Positions 42,748-52,180 are shown, counted from the stretch's first letter. The stretch: 64,000 nt of DNA from Bdellovibrionales bacterium (GCA_005808505.1 SYLX01000229.1:1-64000); one strand, 5' to 3'. Numbers and translations: made by a program. Notes: generated by a model from the letters alone, not told the origin.

Positions 42748-44004
42748 TTACTTCAAACCTTGAATCCAATTTTTAATGGCTTCGCTCTCAGCAGCAGAAA
42801 TACTTCCGCCTTGAGGCATATCTTTCGCGCCGAGATCCCCCGGCGCATCCGAGACTTGGAGACGATAGTAAACCGGTGAGACAATCGCGTTGCCCGGTAC
42901 TACACGGCCCGTTTTCTTAAAGTCATCGGCCTTAAAATTGTACCACGCCGTGTGTGCGCCCGAATGGCAATTTGCGCACTTGTTATTGATGATCGTACGA
43001 ACGGCTGGAGGTAAGTCATCCGTCGAGCCAGGTCCACCGATCGGGAAAAGTTCCGGATCAAAGTAGATATCTTTAAGCCCCCAACGCTCCCCTACATATC
43101 GAGAAACTGTGTTGAGCTCCGCTTGCGAAAGCGCCTCGTTGATAACGAGCACCTCCGCGACTTTGAAAGCGCTGCCGGTTCCACCGAGCGTGAAGTAACG
43201 TGATGAGCTCGTTGATCCCTCGGGGTCACCGGTTTTCTCAACCGTGTCGCGCGCGACTCGACCATCGACCTGAACCAAGACGCGCCCAGGAGCATCGTCG
43301 AAAGAAACCGCAACGACCGTCGCGCGAGAAAGAGTTCCGTCGAAGGCGGTCTTGAGTTCCTCACTTTGACCTGCGGTCCGTTGGCGCTTCGCCGTCAGGA
43401 AGCCCCCATCAACACTCACCGTGCGTTCGTCGGTTCCAACCGTACCTGCATTGATCGTGATCAGACGGCCCGATACCGGACCTTCGACGAGTGCGATCAT
43501 CGAGTAGGCGGAGCCAATAAGTGGCGATGAGGTTGGCGACTTCGTGATGCGGTTGTCGCGGAACTCAAAGACAGCGTTACCGAGGGCCGGCGAAGAGACG
43601 ATGGAAGGTCCGGTTTCGCTTGAGCCTGGCGTGAGTGTCACTCCGTCATTATTTAGTGAGGAAATCGAACTCGCTTGGCCACCACTCGTTTGGTAGAGAG
43701 ATTCTTTCGCGGAAATCCAAACTTTGAGTGTTGGTGAAGTCTTCAACCGATCAAGCGTTTGTTTGTCGCGAATGTAGCGGAACTCGTAGCTCGATTGGCT
43801 TGAGACCGCTTCGTTTGATGGACGAAGCTCTCCGCAATTTTGGTAGCTCAGCAGAGCTGCGCCACCGATTGCTACGAGGGCAAATGAATAGAATTTAGTG
43901 CGCCCGTTCGTGCGCGCGACTTGGCGCGCGCGCGCGAACTTTGAACCGTGATCGTTCAAGCTTCCCCCGAAATGACCTGTCGCCCTCTGAATATCGTATC
44001 GCAT
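42748..44004 (-). CDS. LamG-like lipoprotein with C-terminal c-type cytochrome
   Basis: 418 residues from ATG at 44004; a TTG at 43959 following GGGGGA is an alternative start. Lipobox FALVAIGGAALLSYQNC. The middle is a concanavalin/LamG-like beta sandwich (LKVWISAKESLYQTSGG, VSVDGGFLTAKRQRTAGQSE, VAVSFDDAPGRVLVQVDGRV) ending in a short WGLKD segment. The last 100 residues have a c-type haem site NNKCANCHSGAH and a Met ligand in AKDMPQGG. This resembles the planctomycete/myxobacterial PSCyt1 architecture. Probably anchored in the envelope; role unknown. A redox link with the haem-barrel gene nearby is possible. Confidence 0.85.
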   Translation of the reverse strand: MRYDIQRATGHFGGSLNDHGSKFARARQVARTNGRTKFYSFALVAIGGAALLSYQNCGELRPSNEAVSSQSSYEFRYIRDKQTLDRLKTSPTLKVWISAKESLYQTSGGQASSISSLNNDGVTLTPGSSETGPSIVSSPALGNAVFEFRDNRITKSPTSSPLIGSAYSMIALVEGPVSGRLITINAGTVGTDERTVSVDGGFLTAKRQRTAGQSEELKTAFDGTLSRATVVAVSFDDAPGRVLVQVDGRVARDTVEKTGDPEGSTSSSRYFTLGGTGSAFKVAEVLVINEALSQAELNTVSRYVGERWGLKDIYFDPELFPIGGPGSTDDLPPAVRTIINNKCANCHSGAHTAWYNFKADDFKKTGRVVPGNAIVSPVYYRLQVSDAPGDLGAKDMPQGGSISAAESEAIKNWIQGLK

Positions 44005-44079
44005 TCATCGCGAATTACGAAACCCGAGCCAGTCAGAAGTCATGAAATCACTGAGGAATCTAGGCGCCGACGTTCAAGA

Positions 44080-45096
44080 ATGAGACACTCGAACAGAGTG
44101 AAAATCCAGCTACGTTCCCTCATCGCTGTTTGTAGTGCTCGCGCTAACTGCTCAACGCGGTTGTCGCGCTCCGTTCTCACGCTCCTTCTGCCGCTTGTGA
44201 TCGTCGCGGTGACCCCGACCGAATCACAGGCCGCGAAGGTCAAAGCTGCGCGCTCAACGAAAGCCCTGTTGAACCTTAGCGATTCCGAATCGGTAAACAT
44301 CGGCGACGTCTTCATCGTGAAAAACGGGGATGCGCAATCTGTACTCGTCGTGACCGCGGTGAAAGGTTCGCAAGCGATGTGCGAAATCCGCTCAGGGAAA
44401 GTTCGCGCCGGCGATGAAGCAAACCTCGCCGATCGCGCTACGGCGGAAAAGGTCGCCTCAGGCGAAACGCCCACTGAAGCGGCTCCTGAAAAGACTCCCG
44501 AGAAAATATCTGAAAAAGAAACTCCTTCGACGAAGTCCGCGAAAGCGGCTCTTCGCACCGGACCTCGTAAGTACAAGCAGATCTCGGTCGGCGGCGCGAT
44601 GAATCCCCAAACCGTGAAGTTGACCGAAGCGGCCGAAGTCTCTCTGAGCGGAATGTCGTTCTTCGCGAAAGCGGATTACGGATCAACCGCGATCGCGGAT
44701 CTTGAGAAGTTAGGCTGGGAAGCAGGCTTCGCTCTTGAAATGATCAGCACCAAAGGAACAATTCAAACGAGCGCATGTAAAGGCTCATCGGGTTGCGTCT
44801 TTGAAACGATCGCGCTAACGCCGGGAGCACGGCTCAATTACCTGCCGTTTGGTCGCAAGATGATGGATCTGCATCTAAGAACGGGTGTTGAGATGTTGAT
44901 TCCCCTCACCTTCAACAGCAACGTCATCGACGCGCCGACATTTACACCGCTCATGTTCGGGACTGTTGGTTTAGGATTTCGTTTGCCGCTGTCGGGATCA
45001 AAGTTCATCCCGTTTGGCTTCGACTTCGGGATGCACTTCGGAAACGCGGACGTCTCTTACTACCGCATAGCCTTCAACTTGGGCTACGGTTGGTAG
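44080..45096 (+). CDS. Exported hypothetical barrel-like protein
   Basis: 338 residues from the ATG at 44080. A signal peptide (RSVLTLLLPLVIVAVTPTES, ending QAAKVKA) precedes a segment NLSDSESVNIGDVFIVKNGD, followed by a small beta domain, a Glu/Lys/Pro linker (AEKVASGETPTEAAPEKTPE), and a C-terminal set of amphipathic strands (GWEAGFALEMISTKGTIQT, LPFGRKMMDLHLRTGVEMLI) ending YYRIAFNLGYGW. Probably an envelope protein with an outer-membrane barrel. Divergent from the LamG-cytochrome gene, about 75 bases away. No family recognised. Confidence 0.7.
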   Translation: MRHSNRVKIQLRSLIAVCSARANCSTRLSRSVLTLLLPLVIVAVTPTESQAAKVKAARSTKALLNLSDSESVNIGDVFIVKNGDAQSVLVVTAVKGSQAMCEIRSGKVRAGDEANLADRATAEKVASGETPTEAAPEKTPEKISEKETPSTKSAKAALRTGPRKYKQISVGGAMNPQTVKLTEAAEVSLSGMSFFAKADYGSTAIADLEKLGWEAGFALEMISTKGTIQTSACKGSSGCVFETIALTPGARLNYLPFGRKMMDLHLRTGVEMLIPLTFNSNVIDAPTFTPLMFGTVGLGFRLPLSGSKFIPFGFDFGMHFGNADVSYYRIAFNLGYGW

Positions 45097-45108
45097 GCGG
45101 TCTTAGGC

Positions 45109-45912
45109 TTACCGCTCTTCCGTCTCCATCAGATCGTCAATGCCTCGCAGCTTCACCAAAAGCACAACGAGTCCGATTGAAACCAAAAGCATGATCGACG
45201 AGAGAGCTTGAATCTTCGGGCTCAGACCCGTTTTCATGAGTGAGTAGAGTCGTACGGGTAAGGTATCGGCACCTGCGCCGTTGGTGTAAAACGTCACCAA
45301 GAAGTCATCAAACGAGAGTAAGAACGCTAAGAGAAACGCCGTCACGATCGAAGGTTTCAACAGCGGAAGCGTCACTCGCTTCAAGACTTCGACGTCGGTT
45401 GCGCCCAAATCTTTTGCGGCATCATCGAACGACCGATCAAGACCCTTCAAGCGCGCGCCGATCACGAGGATGACGAATGGCAAAGTGAGTGTCACGTGCG
45501 CGATCGTAACCGTCACGAGGCTGAGTTCAAGCTTCAGAACCGAAAACCACGAGAGAAGCGAAAGTGCGAGCACAAGCTCCGGAAGCATTAGCGAGACGAG
45601 CGAAAGTGTTTGCAGCGAGCGCTTACCCCAAAAATCCCAGCGGTCCAAAGCGAGCGCGCCGAGTAAACCAAAGAAGGTGCTAACGATCGCCGTGCCCAAC
45701 GCAACCAGAAGGCTCCGGCCCAGCGACGCCCAAAGCTCAGGATCGTTGAAAACTTCTTCGTACCAACGCGAAGTTAAACCGCTCTCTCGTCCACCGAGAT
45801 CTAAGAACGAGCCCGCAACCATCACGACGAGCGGCAAATACAGAGCGATGAGCGCGACCGGCAGAATCGCGCGTAACGACGCTGGTGGCTTGGGACGACG
45901 GCTCTCACTCAC
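45109..45912 (-). CDS. potC: Spermidine/putrescine ABC transporter permease
   Basis: 267 residues with six membrane helices (AILPVALIALYLPLVVMVAG through IMLLVSIGLVVLLVKL). The EAA-loop signature FDDAAKDLGATDVEVLKRVT (with the conserved G) contacts PotA. The family landmark LLSFDDFLVTFYTNG is typical of PotC. GTG start, overlapping the potB stop by eight bases. It forms the inner-membrane channel with PotB for polyamine uptake. Confidence 0.9.
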   Translation of the reverse strand: MSESRRPKPPASLRAILPVALIALYLPLVVMVAGSFLDLGGRESGLTSRWYEEVFNDPELWASLGRSLLVALGTAIVSTFFGLLGALALDRWDFWGKRSLQTLSLVSLMLPELVLALSLLSWFSVLKLELSLVTVTIAHVTLTLPFVILVIGARLKGLDRSFDDAAKDLGATDVEVLKRVTLPLLKPSIVTAFLLAFLLSFDDFLVTFYTNGAGADTLPVRLYSLMKTGLSPKIQALSSIMLLVSIGLVVLLVKLRGIDDLMETEER

Positions 45913-46822
45913 GCGTGCCTCGATTCTCCCAGCGATGGATCATGAAAATGAAGAGACCCAAAATCACCATTAATACGACCGACAGGGCTGACCCGAACGG
46001 CCAATCGCGGCTTTTCAAAAACTGCTCGGAGATTAAATTGCCCGTGAGCATCGCCTTTGCCCCGCCGAGAAGATCGGGAATCACGAACTCACCTAAGCTC
46101 GGAATAAAAACGAGCAAGAAGCCCGAAGCCAAGGGCTTACGAAGGAGCGGCAAAACCACGCGCGAGAGCACTTGCAAGTAATTAGCGCCGAGATCTTGCC
46201 CCGCTTCGATCAGCGAGAAATCAAAACGCTCAAGCGCTCCGTACAAGGGAAAAACCATGAAAGGCAAATAAGTTGTCACCATCCCGTAGAACACGAGCGG
46301 CAGATTTTGTGAAAGCGAGAAAGGATCAAACTGAACTCCGAGAGCTGTTAGCAAAAACGCGAGCGGCCCTTCAGTGGCCGTCAAAGCTTTTAGCGCGCAG
46401 ATCCGAATGATGAGGTTCGTAAGAAAAGGAATCGCGAGAAGCAAAATGTAGAGCGAACGTGCCCGCGGAGTTGCCGTTGCCATCGCAAGCGCCATCGGAA
46501 ACCCGATCGCAAAACAAAGGGCGGAAGTCACAAGCGCAAGCCAAACGCTGCGGAACAAAATCTTCGCGTAGAGCGGGTCAAACGAGCGCGTGAAATTTTC
46601 GAAGGAGAGAGACCAGTCGATGCCACCGTAAAGCCCGCGGGTCGCGAGACTTGTTGCAAAGACCATCGCGAGCGGACCCAAAAGAAAAACGACGTACCAT
46701 AGAACCGGCGCCCATCCTAAAGACGAAAGCGCTGGCGTTCGCCACGCCCTCGCGGGAGGCTCAGCCTTTGCGGCGTCTTCAGTCACGCTTGCGGAACCCG
46801 CCGCAGCTGACGGAGATCTCAC
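45905..46822 (-). CDS. potB: Spermidine/putrescine ABC transporter permease
   Basis: 305 residues with six membrane helices. After a non-hydrophobic N-terminal 45 residues comes APVLWYVVFLLGPLAMVFAT, then the permease core with EAA loop LIEAGQDLGANYLQVLSRVV and IPSLGEFVIPDLLGGAKAML, the PotB hallmark. Its start overlaps the potA stop by four bases. With PotC it forms the channel for polyamines. Confidence 0.9.
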   Translation of the reverse strand: MRSPSAAAGSASVTEDAAKAEPPARAWRTPALSSLGWAPVLWYVVFLLGPLAMVFATSLATRGLYGGIDWSLSFENFTRSFDPLYAKILFRSVWLALVTSALCFAIGFPMALAMATATPRARSLYILLLAIPFLTNLIIRICALKALTATEGPLAFLLTALGVQFDPFSLSQNLPLVFYGMVTTYLPFMVFPLYGALERFDFSLIEAGQDLGANYLQVLSRVVLPLLRKPLASGFLLVFIPSLGEFVIPDLLGGAKAMLTGNLISEQFLKSRDWPFGSALSVVLMVILGLFIFMIHRWENRGTRE

Positions 46823-47913
46823 TGCGGCACCGCCAAAAAGACGTGAGTTTCTTCCGGAGGGAACTCCAGTCCAACGCGTTCGCCCACGCTCAAATTTTGA
46901 ACGGAATCCAAGTCACTTAAGACGCGGAGATAGCGTGATTCACCTAAATCTACAGTCATCTCGGAGCTAGCACCCCGGAAGAGAATCTGCACGACCGCAC
47001 CTTCGAGATGATTCAATCCTGGTGTCACTCCACGTGAGCCGGTCAACACGCGAACCCGCTCAGGCGGAACAAAAACGTGCGCCCCACCACGGCCTTGCTC
47101 GTTCAAACGCTCGCAGGCCGAGCGACCTTTTAAACGCGAAACGCCCAGGGCGAGATCAACCCAACCATCGCGGGATTCGATCGCGTCGACATCGAGCTCA
47201 TTGCGGCGACCGATGAAACGAGCGCTAAAGAGAGAGCCCGGTCGCTCATAGAGGAAGCGAGGTTCACTCACCTGCTCGACGCGGCCCCCGTTCATGACGG
47301 CAATGCGGTCCGAGAGAAGCATGGCTTCTTCTTGATCGTGAGTGACGAAGATAAAAGTCAGATCGAGGCGACGCTGGAGGAGGCGAAGTTCCGTCTGCAT
47401 GTGCTCGCGAAGCTTCTGATCGAGCGCCGTCAACGGTTCATCGAGCAAGACGATCTGCGGCCGATTGACCAAAGCGCGCGCGAGCGCGACCCGTTGGGAT
47501 TGGCCTCCCGAAAGGGTTTCGGGTAAGCGTCGCTCAAAGCCTTTGAGATTGACGAGATCGAGGGCTTCGCGCACACGGCTCTCGATCTCAGCTTTGCCAA
47601 GCTTCTGGAGCTTGAGTCCAAAGGCAACGTTTTCGAAGACGCTCAAATGAGGAAAGAGCGCGTATTTCTGAAAGACCATGTTGAAAGGCCGCTCGCGAGC
47701 CGGGAGATTCTGGATGGGTTGTCCTTCCCAGAGGATTTCGCCGGAAGTTGCGGGCTCAAGGCCCGCCAAGATTCGAAGCAACGTCGATTTGCCGCAACCG
47801 CTTGGACCTAAAAGAGAGAAAAACTCTCCCTTGCGAATCTCAAGGTCGATCGACGACAGCGCCGTTTGACTGCCGAAGCTTTTCTGGATATTTCGGATTT
47901 GCAAGCCACTCAT
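46819..47913 (-). CDS. potA: Spermidine/putrescine ABC transporter ATPase
   Basis: About 364 residues from the ATG at 47913; a GTG three codons earlier is also in frame. Motifs: Walker A GPSGCGKSTLLRI, Q-loop MVFQKYALFPHLSV, signature ETLSGGQSQRVALA, Walker B IVLLDEPLTALDQK and the switch FVTHDQEEAMLLS. A C-terminal TOBE domain (GRRNELDVDAIESRDGWVDL, FVPPERVRVL) is typical of PotA. It drives uptake through PotB and PotC. First gene of potABC, divergent from potD across 38 bases. Confidence 0.93.
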   Translation of the reverse strand: MSGLQIRNIQKSFGSQTALSSIDLEIRKGEFFSLLGPSGCGKSTLLRILAGLEPATSGEILWEGQPIQNLPARERPFNMVFQKYALFPHLSVFENVAFGLKLQKLGKAEIESRVREALDLVNLKGFERRLPETLSGGQSQRVALARALVNRPQIVLLDEPLTALDQKLREHMQTELRLLQRRLDLTFIFVTHDQEEAMLLSDRIAVMNGGRVEQVSEPRFLYERPGSLFSARFIGRRNELDVDAIESRDGWVDLALGVSRLKGRSACERLNEQGRGGAHVFVPPERVRVLTGSRGVTPGLNHLEGAVVQILFRGASSEMTVDLGESRYLRVLSDLDSVQNLSVGERVGLEFPPEETHVFLAVPQ

Positions 47914-47951
47914 TTTTGACACAGGCCGGAATCTAAAAGAACGAGGTTCAA

Positions 47952-49127
47952 ATGTCGAGGTCTCTTCTCTTCCGTGAGCGCGGTCTTGAAAAAACGGTTC
48001 GGCTGTCCAAGAGTTCTACAGCTCGGCCGCGCCGGCTAACGACTCTCTTTCTGGCTCTCGCCGTTTTCGGATCAGCTATCGGCTGCACCAAACGCGGTGA
48101 CTCGGGAACCTCTTCCGACAACCAAAAGTCCGCAACCGGTGCTGCGGGCAAAGACGCCGAGAATCGCGAAGTTCATCTCGCGATTTGGGCAAACTACCTC
48201 TCGCCAGAAATGCAGCGGAAGTTCACGGAATCCACGGGGATTAAGATCCGCGTTTCTAACTACTCTTCGAATGAGGAACTCCTCGCCAAGGTTCAAGCCG
48301 GCGCAACCGGGATCGACGTGGCCGTTCCCTCCGACTATATGGTCGAAGTCATGACGAAAAGCGGGTTTCTCCGCCCGCTTGATGTCGCTAAGATTCCTAA
48401 CAAAGACGGGCTTGCCGAGAGTTTCTTAAAGCAGGAGTACGACCCGGAAAATAAGTTCTCCCTCCCCTACGCCTGGACAACGGCGGGGATCGCGGTGAAT
48501 CGTGATCTCTTCAAGGGTTCGATCAAAGGGTGGAAAGATCTCTTCACCCAAAAGGAACTCAACGGAAAGATCGCGCTTCTCGACGACGCTCGCGAGACCA
48601 TCGCACTGGCACTCAAGTTCAATGGCTTCTCGGTTAACACCGCAAAGTCAGAAGAGCTCAACAAAGCCAAAGAGACTTTGAAAGAGCTCAGAGGCCGCGT
48701 GAAAATGTTTCGCTCGGATTCGATTGATCCGCTCGTAAATAAAGAGATCATCGTGGCTCACGCCTACTCGCCCGATGCTCTGCAAGCGGCCCGTAAATCG
48801 AACGGAAAGATTGAGTACATCCTGCCCGAAGAAGGTGGCACTCGCGCTATCGACAACGTCGTCATCCTCAAAAACGCGAAGAATGTGGAGGAGGCGCACA
48901 TTTTAATCAACTTCCTCCTCTCTCGCGAGGCCAACGTCTCTTTTGTGCAATCCGTTTTCGGTGGCCCGGTCGTCGTGGCGACTAAAGATCTTCTACCGAA
49001 GGAGCTTCAAGACAACGCCTCCCTCTTCCCGGCCGCAGGTACCCTCTCAAAGTTTGAGAGGATTCGCGATATCGGTCAAGCCACGCGCGCCTACGACCGT
49101 CTTTGGACGGAGATCAAATCCGAATAG
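47952..49127 (+). CDS. potD: Polyamine-binding lipoprotein
   Basis: 391 residues, ATG after GAGG. A long positively charged N-terminus (residues 1-30) leads to a hydrophobic segment and lipobox FGSAIGC with acylated Cys at 45. The mature protein shows PotD/PotF features: LAIWANYLSPEMQRKFTESTG, VSNYSSNEELLAKVQAGATG, VAVPSDYMVEVMTKSGFLRP and FSLPYAWTTAGIAVNRDLFK. It captures spermidine or putrescine for PotABC. Unusually it faces away from potABC instead of ending the operon. A terminator-like structure follows at 49261-49299. Confidence 0.88.
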   Translation: MSRSLLFRERGLEKTVRLSKSSTARPRRLTTLFLALAVFGSAIGCTKRGDSGTSSDNQKSATGAAGKDAENREVHLAIWANYLSPEMQRKFTESTGIKIRVSNYSSNEELLAKVQAGATGIDVAVPSDYMVEVMTKSGFLRPLDVAKIPNKDGLAESFLKQEYDPENKFSLPYAWTTAGIAVNRDLFKGSIKGWKDLFTQKELNGKIALLDDARETIALALKFNGFSVNTAKSEELNKAKETLKELRGRVKMFRSDSIDPLVNKEIIVAHAYSPDALQAARKSNGKIEYILPEEGGTRAIDNVVILKNAKNVEEAHILINFLLSREANVSFVQSVFGGPVVVATKDLLPKELQDNASLFPAAGTLSKFERIRDIGQATRAYDRLWTEIKSE

Positions 49128-49147
49128 TTGTTGAGCCGATCCCGGTT

Positions 49148-49299
49148 CGGGTGCCTAACAAAAGTTGGCACCTCTGTTCTGTCAGTTCGATCAAACCCTT
49201 GAAATCACGATGATCACCATCACGTCAGCGACGCCGGAAGCGGCACGCGCTTTGATAAGTAAGCAGTTGAGGCACCCGACTTCAATTGGGCTGCTTTTT
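49148..49299 (+). repeat. GGTGCC inverted elements and terminator-like stem after potD
   Basis: GGTGCC (49150-49155) and GGCACC (49167-49172) form a short hairpin. CGGGTGCCT (49148-49156) also pairs exactly with AGGCACCCG at 49270-49278. The right part sits inside AAGCAG (49261-49266) and CTGCTT (49291-49296), followed by a T-run to 49299. That last stem probably terminates potD. The GGTGCC core is shared with the palindrome at 38809-38833. Confidence 0.55.
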
Positions 49300-49315
49300 G
49301 TTTATGGAGACGGTG

Positions 49316-50233
49316 ATGAGCAAGTCCCTTCGGAAATTGGTTTATCCTTTAGCTTCGATCGCGGTGATCGGGATGCTCACGCTCGCTTGCCAATCTAAAA
49401 ACTCAGAGAAGACCCCCGACATCGGTGACGATGGAAAATCTGCTCTCGCCAATCGCCTCCAGAAGAAATCGGCTGCCGATGAGCTGATTGACGAAGCTCT
49501 TCGTCATGTTGATCTCTTAAAGCGAGTTCTAGATCTTTATCGCCAAACGCAGACGACTGGCGCGGTTGAATACACGCCGCTCGACTTCTTCACCGACGTC
49601 TCTAAAGAATTGAAAAAACCTCTTCCCCGCAAGCTCCGCGGAACTTACGTGAGCGAGACGACTCTCAATCTCTCAACGATTTCGGCCGTTCCGGAAGACT
49701 GCCGTACGATCGATGCCCGCATGACGTCCGATCATTCGGTTCAACAGGCGAAAGACAAAACGATCCATGATAAAGTGCAAATGCGCGTGAGCCTCCGGAC
49801 TTGTTCCACAGATGGCGCATTTGTGCCCGCCTTCAAATTCGTTCGCGAAAAAGGGATCGGAACCCTCCAGATTGATTACAAATCGCTCCGCAAGGTTTTC
49901 GCCAAGATGCTCAAGCCTGTTCAGGTGAAAGACGCAAACTGTGCAATCGAGCTCGGGGCGCAAGACCGCACCGAGAGCATCTCGTGCGCGAACATGATTA
50001 TGTCGTTGGGCCCAAATCGAAATGCCTTGATTGAAAGCCTCGTTCTTTCACCCGAGCAGACGGCCGAACCCGTAAAGCTCTCGGCGATCGTCTTTGAGAA
50101 CGAAGTTGCGAAAGTCCGCGTTGTCGGCAGCATCAAACCTGGTGCCGCTCCCAATTTAAAGTTCGAGTCCATCGATAGCGTACGCCCGCCGCAGGCTGCG
50201 CAGAACGGAACAGATGGACCTCCACAGAAATAA
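49316..50233 (+). CDS. Lipoprotein of unknown function
   Basis: 305 residues from the ATG at 49316 (GGAG six bases upstream). Lipobox GMLTLAC, acylated Cys at 25. The mature part starts charged and helical (KKSADELIDEA-like ADELIDEALRHVDLLKRVLD), then a beta-rich middle with ETTLNLSTISAVPEDCRTID and Cys residues, and a Pro/Gln-rich end. No family recognised. First of four genes (to 52811) in the same direction with overlaps or gaps of a few bases, so an operon. Confidence 0.75.
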   Translation: MSKSLRKLVYPLASIAVIGMLTLACQSKNSEKTPDIGDDGKSALANRLQKKSAADELIDEALRHVDLLKRVLDLYRQTQTTGAVEYTPLDFFTDVSKELKKPLPRKLRGTYVSETTLNLSTISAVPEDCRTIDARMTSDHSVQQAKDKTIHDKVQMRVSLRTCSTDGAFVPAFKFVREKGIGTLQIDYKSLRKVFAKMLKPVQVKDANCAIELGAQDRTESISCANMIMSLGPNRNALIESLVLSPEQTAEPVKLSAIVFENEVAKVRVVGSIKPGAAPNLKFESIDSVRPPQAAQNGTDGPPQK

Positions 50234-51113
50234 AAAAAGCAGCGGTTGGCTTGTCGACTTAACGCTAGTATTGATCGCCGGCGTCGTTTTGGTTTTGAGC
50301 GCCTGCGCCCCAGCACCGAAGCAAGAAAGCGATTTAACTCGCGCGTACCGTCTGATCGACGCGCAGAGAAGTGATGAAGCTATCGCTCTGCTCGAAAAAA
50401 TCACCGACGACGAACCGAAAAACGATCAATACCGAATTGCTCTCGCTTCCGCTTACGCGAACAAAGCGGGCGTGAAAGTCCAAAAGATTTGGTCGCTCGT
50501 GAAAATCTCAAAAAACGCCAAGCAGCTCACTGAGGCTCTCGGCGCCGCTGAGCCTGGAGAGAAGGAGCCGAGCGAAAAAGTCGACGATGCGCTTGACCAA
50601 GTCGCCGACACTCTGGCCCGTTTTGCATTGATCATGAAAATCTACGTCGCGATTCCGAACGTGGAGCTTTCCAACCGACCCTACCTTGCGCATGCGGTGA
50701 CTCTGCTCGCGTCGATCGAAAACATCCCGCAGGGCGATGCGATGTTTCGCGCACTCTTGAGAATCATCGAGTTTAAATCAGACCTCGCGGTTCAACTCAT
50801 CGCTACTCCGAAGAAGACCCAACGAGCGCAACAGGTCGAAGGTTGTGCCGTCGACTTCGAGCGCATGAGCTCAGCTATCGCTACGCAAAGCGCGCAGCTC
50901 GGCGCGATTCTCGAGGATCTCAGCATCGCGCTTCCGGACCAAGCCGAACAGCTGAACGAGGTCCGCACTAAGATCGCGCAGACCGCTGCCGAATTGACAA
51001 AAAATATGACTTCCCTCATCGTGATGGAGAAGTCAGCAAGCGTTGCGCTCAAGCAATCGATCATCGACAACAACTTCGGAAAGCTTCTTCGATGCGGGGG
51101 ATCTCGTCCCTAA
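50214..51113 (+). CDS. TPR-like lipoprotein
   Basis: 299 residues. Hydrophobic segment and lipobox VLVLSAC give an acylated Cys at 31. The mature part begins with a TPR-like repeat (LTRAYRLIDAQRSDEAIALL, EKITDDEPKNDQYRIALASA) then long helices (EKVDDALDQVADTLARFALI, AAELTKNMTSLIVMEKSASV). The start overlaps the previous gene by 20 bases and its end overlaps the next by 22. Probably an outer-membrane-attached scaffold in the same complex as its neighbours. Confidence 0.78.
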   Translation: MDLHRNKKSSGWLVDLTLVLIAGVVLVLSACAPAPKQESDLTRAYRLIDAQRSDEAIALLEKITDDEPKNDQYRIALASAYANKAGVKVQKIWSLVKISKNAKQLTEALGAAEPGEKEPSEKVDDALDQVADTLARFALIMKIYVAIPNVELSNRPYLAHAVTLLASIENIPQGDAMFRALLRIIEFKSDLAVQLIATPKKTQRAQQVEGCAVDFERMSSAIATQSAQLGAILEDLSIALPDQAEQLNEVRTKIAQTAAELTKNMTSLIVMEKSASVALKQSIIDNNFGKLLRCGGSRP

Positions 51114-52180
51114 GAAAGTTCGCGCTCGGCGCACTGGGGTGCGCCCTCTTCTCGCACCAAACTCTCGCCGCAACTTCCGAGCTAGCCTTTAGTCGCAACG
51201 CCCGCACGTTTGAAACGACGCAATCCAGTCTCCTCGCTAAAGGCATGGCGCACGCCTGTTTGACGTCGCTCTTACCCGATAGTCTCCCCTGTAATCCCGC
51301 GCTCACGGCCCTAATTAAAAAACCGCGACTGAGTGCCACGGGTCTACTTTCAAACGGTTACCCCACGCTTGAGCGAATGAAGAAGCTTCTTGGCGGCGAT
51401 ATTCAGCAAGAAACCATTGACGCTCTTTTTTCTTCCGAGCGTGTCTTGCAAGTTGAAGCGAATGCCGAACTCGCCTTTAGCGCAAAAAACCTTTCCGCTA
51501 AATACACTCCTTTAGCTGTTCGCTACTTTTCGGTCATCCGGAACGAAACGAACCCCGACGTCGAGCTCTACGCCGTCGAAGAAAAGAACTTCACGGCGCA
51601 AACGGGCTTTGAAGTCCTTCGTCGAGTTTACGCCGGCCTCCAGATCCGTCACGTCGAACGCAAGTTCATCAAAAAGAGATTCAAACTTTTTGATCTCGCG
51701 ACTCCGGCAGGAAAAGACCTGCTGAAATCGCAAACCGAAACCATTACGTACGTGGAACCTGGTGTTTTCACGGCTCTTCCATCGGAATGGCTGGGAGATT
51801 GGCGTTGGCGCGGGTCACTGATGCTCGTCAACGGCGGCTTCGCGCAAGAAGATCATCCCGATATCGAAGCCGCTATGGAGCTTCAAGGCGCCATTGGCTT
51901 TTCGCCGCCGATGCCTTGGGGCAAACTCGATATCGAAATCGCTTACCGAGGCCTAACCGCGGAAGAAGAAGCGTCCGAAAAGTTCCGCTTCGGCGGCATG
52001 TATCAGTTCGGTGCCATGTCGGTTGTCGGCGGCGTAGACTCGGAAGGTGTCTCGGGCGGAGTTTTCCACGGAATGGATCAGCTCAACGCCGGAATCGTTT
52101 ACTCGACGACGCAAGTGCCTTGGCGTTCACTCGACTACTACGCGCAAACAGTTTACGTTCAGCTCGGCTGGCAACTCTAA
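51092..52180 (+). CDS. Exported protein, partly beta-barrel-like
   Basis: 362 residues. A signal peptide (LRKFALGALGCALFSHQTLA-A). Two Cys near residues 55-66. The middle has LFSSERVLQVEANAELAF, YAVEEKNFTAQTGFEVLRRV and the basic VERKFIKKRFKLFDLA. The C-terminal third is strand-rich with RWRGSLMLVNGGFAQEDHPD, WGKLDIEIAYRGLTAEEE and AQTVYVQLGWQL at the end. An outer-membrane barrel is likely. Part of the four-gene operon. No family recognised. Confidence 0.72.
   Translation: MRGISSLRKFALGALGCALFSHQTLAATSELAFSRNARTFETTQSSLLAKGMAHACLTSLLPDSLPCNPALTALIKKPRLSATGLLSNGYPTLERMKKLLGGDIQQETIDALFSSERVLQVEANAELAFSAKNLSAKYTPLAVRYFSVIRNETNPDVELYAVEEKNFTAQTGFEVLRRVYAGLQIRHVERKFIKKRFKLFDLATPAGKDLLKSQTETITYVEPGVFTALPSEWLGDWRWRGSLMLVNGGFAQEDHPDIEAAMELQGAIGFSPPMPWGKLDIEIAYRGLTAEEEASEKFRFGGMYQFGAMSVVGGVDSEGVSGGVFHGMDQLNAGIVYSTTQVPWRSLDYYAQTVYVQLGWQL

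Noticed and set aside
49165-49398. 77-codon open frame after potD
   Set aside because: Overlaps the hairpin/terminator region and the real lipoprotein start in another frame; no ribosome-binding site.
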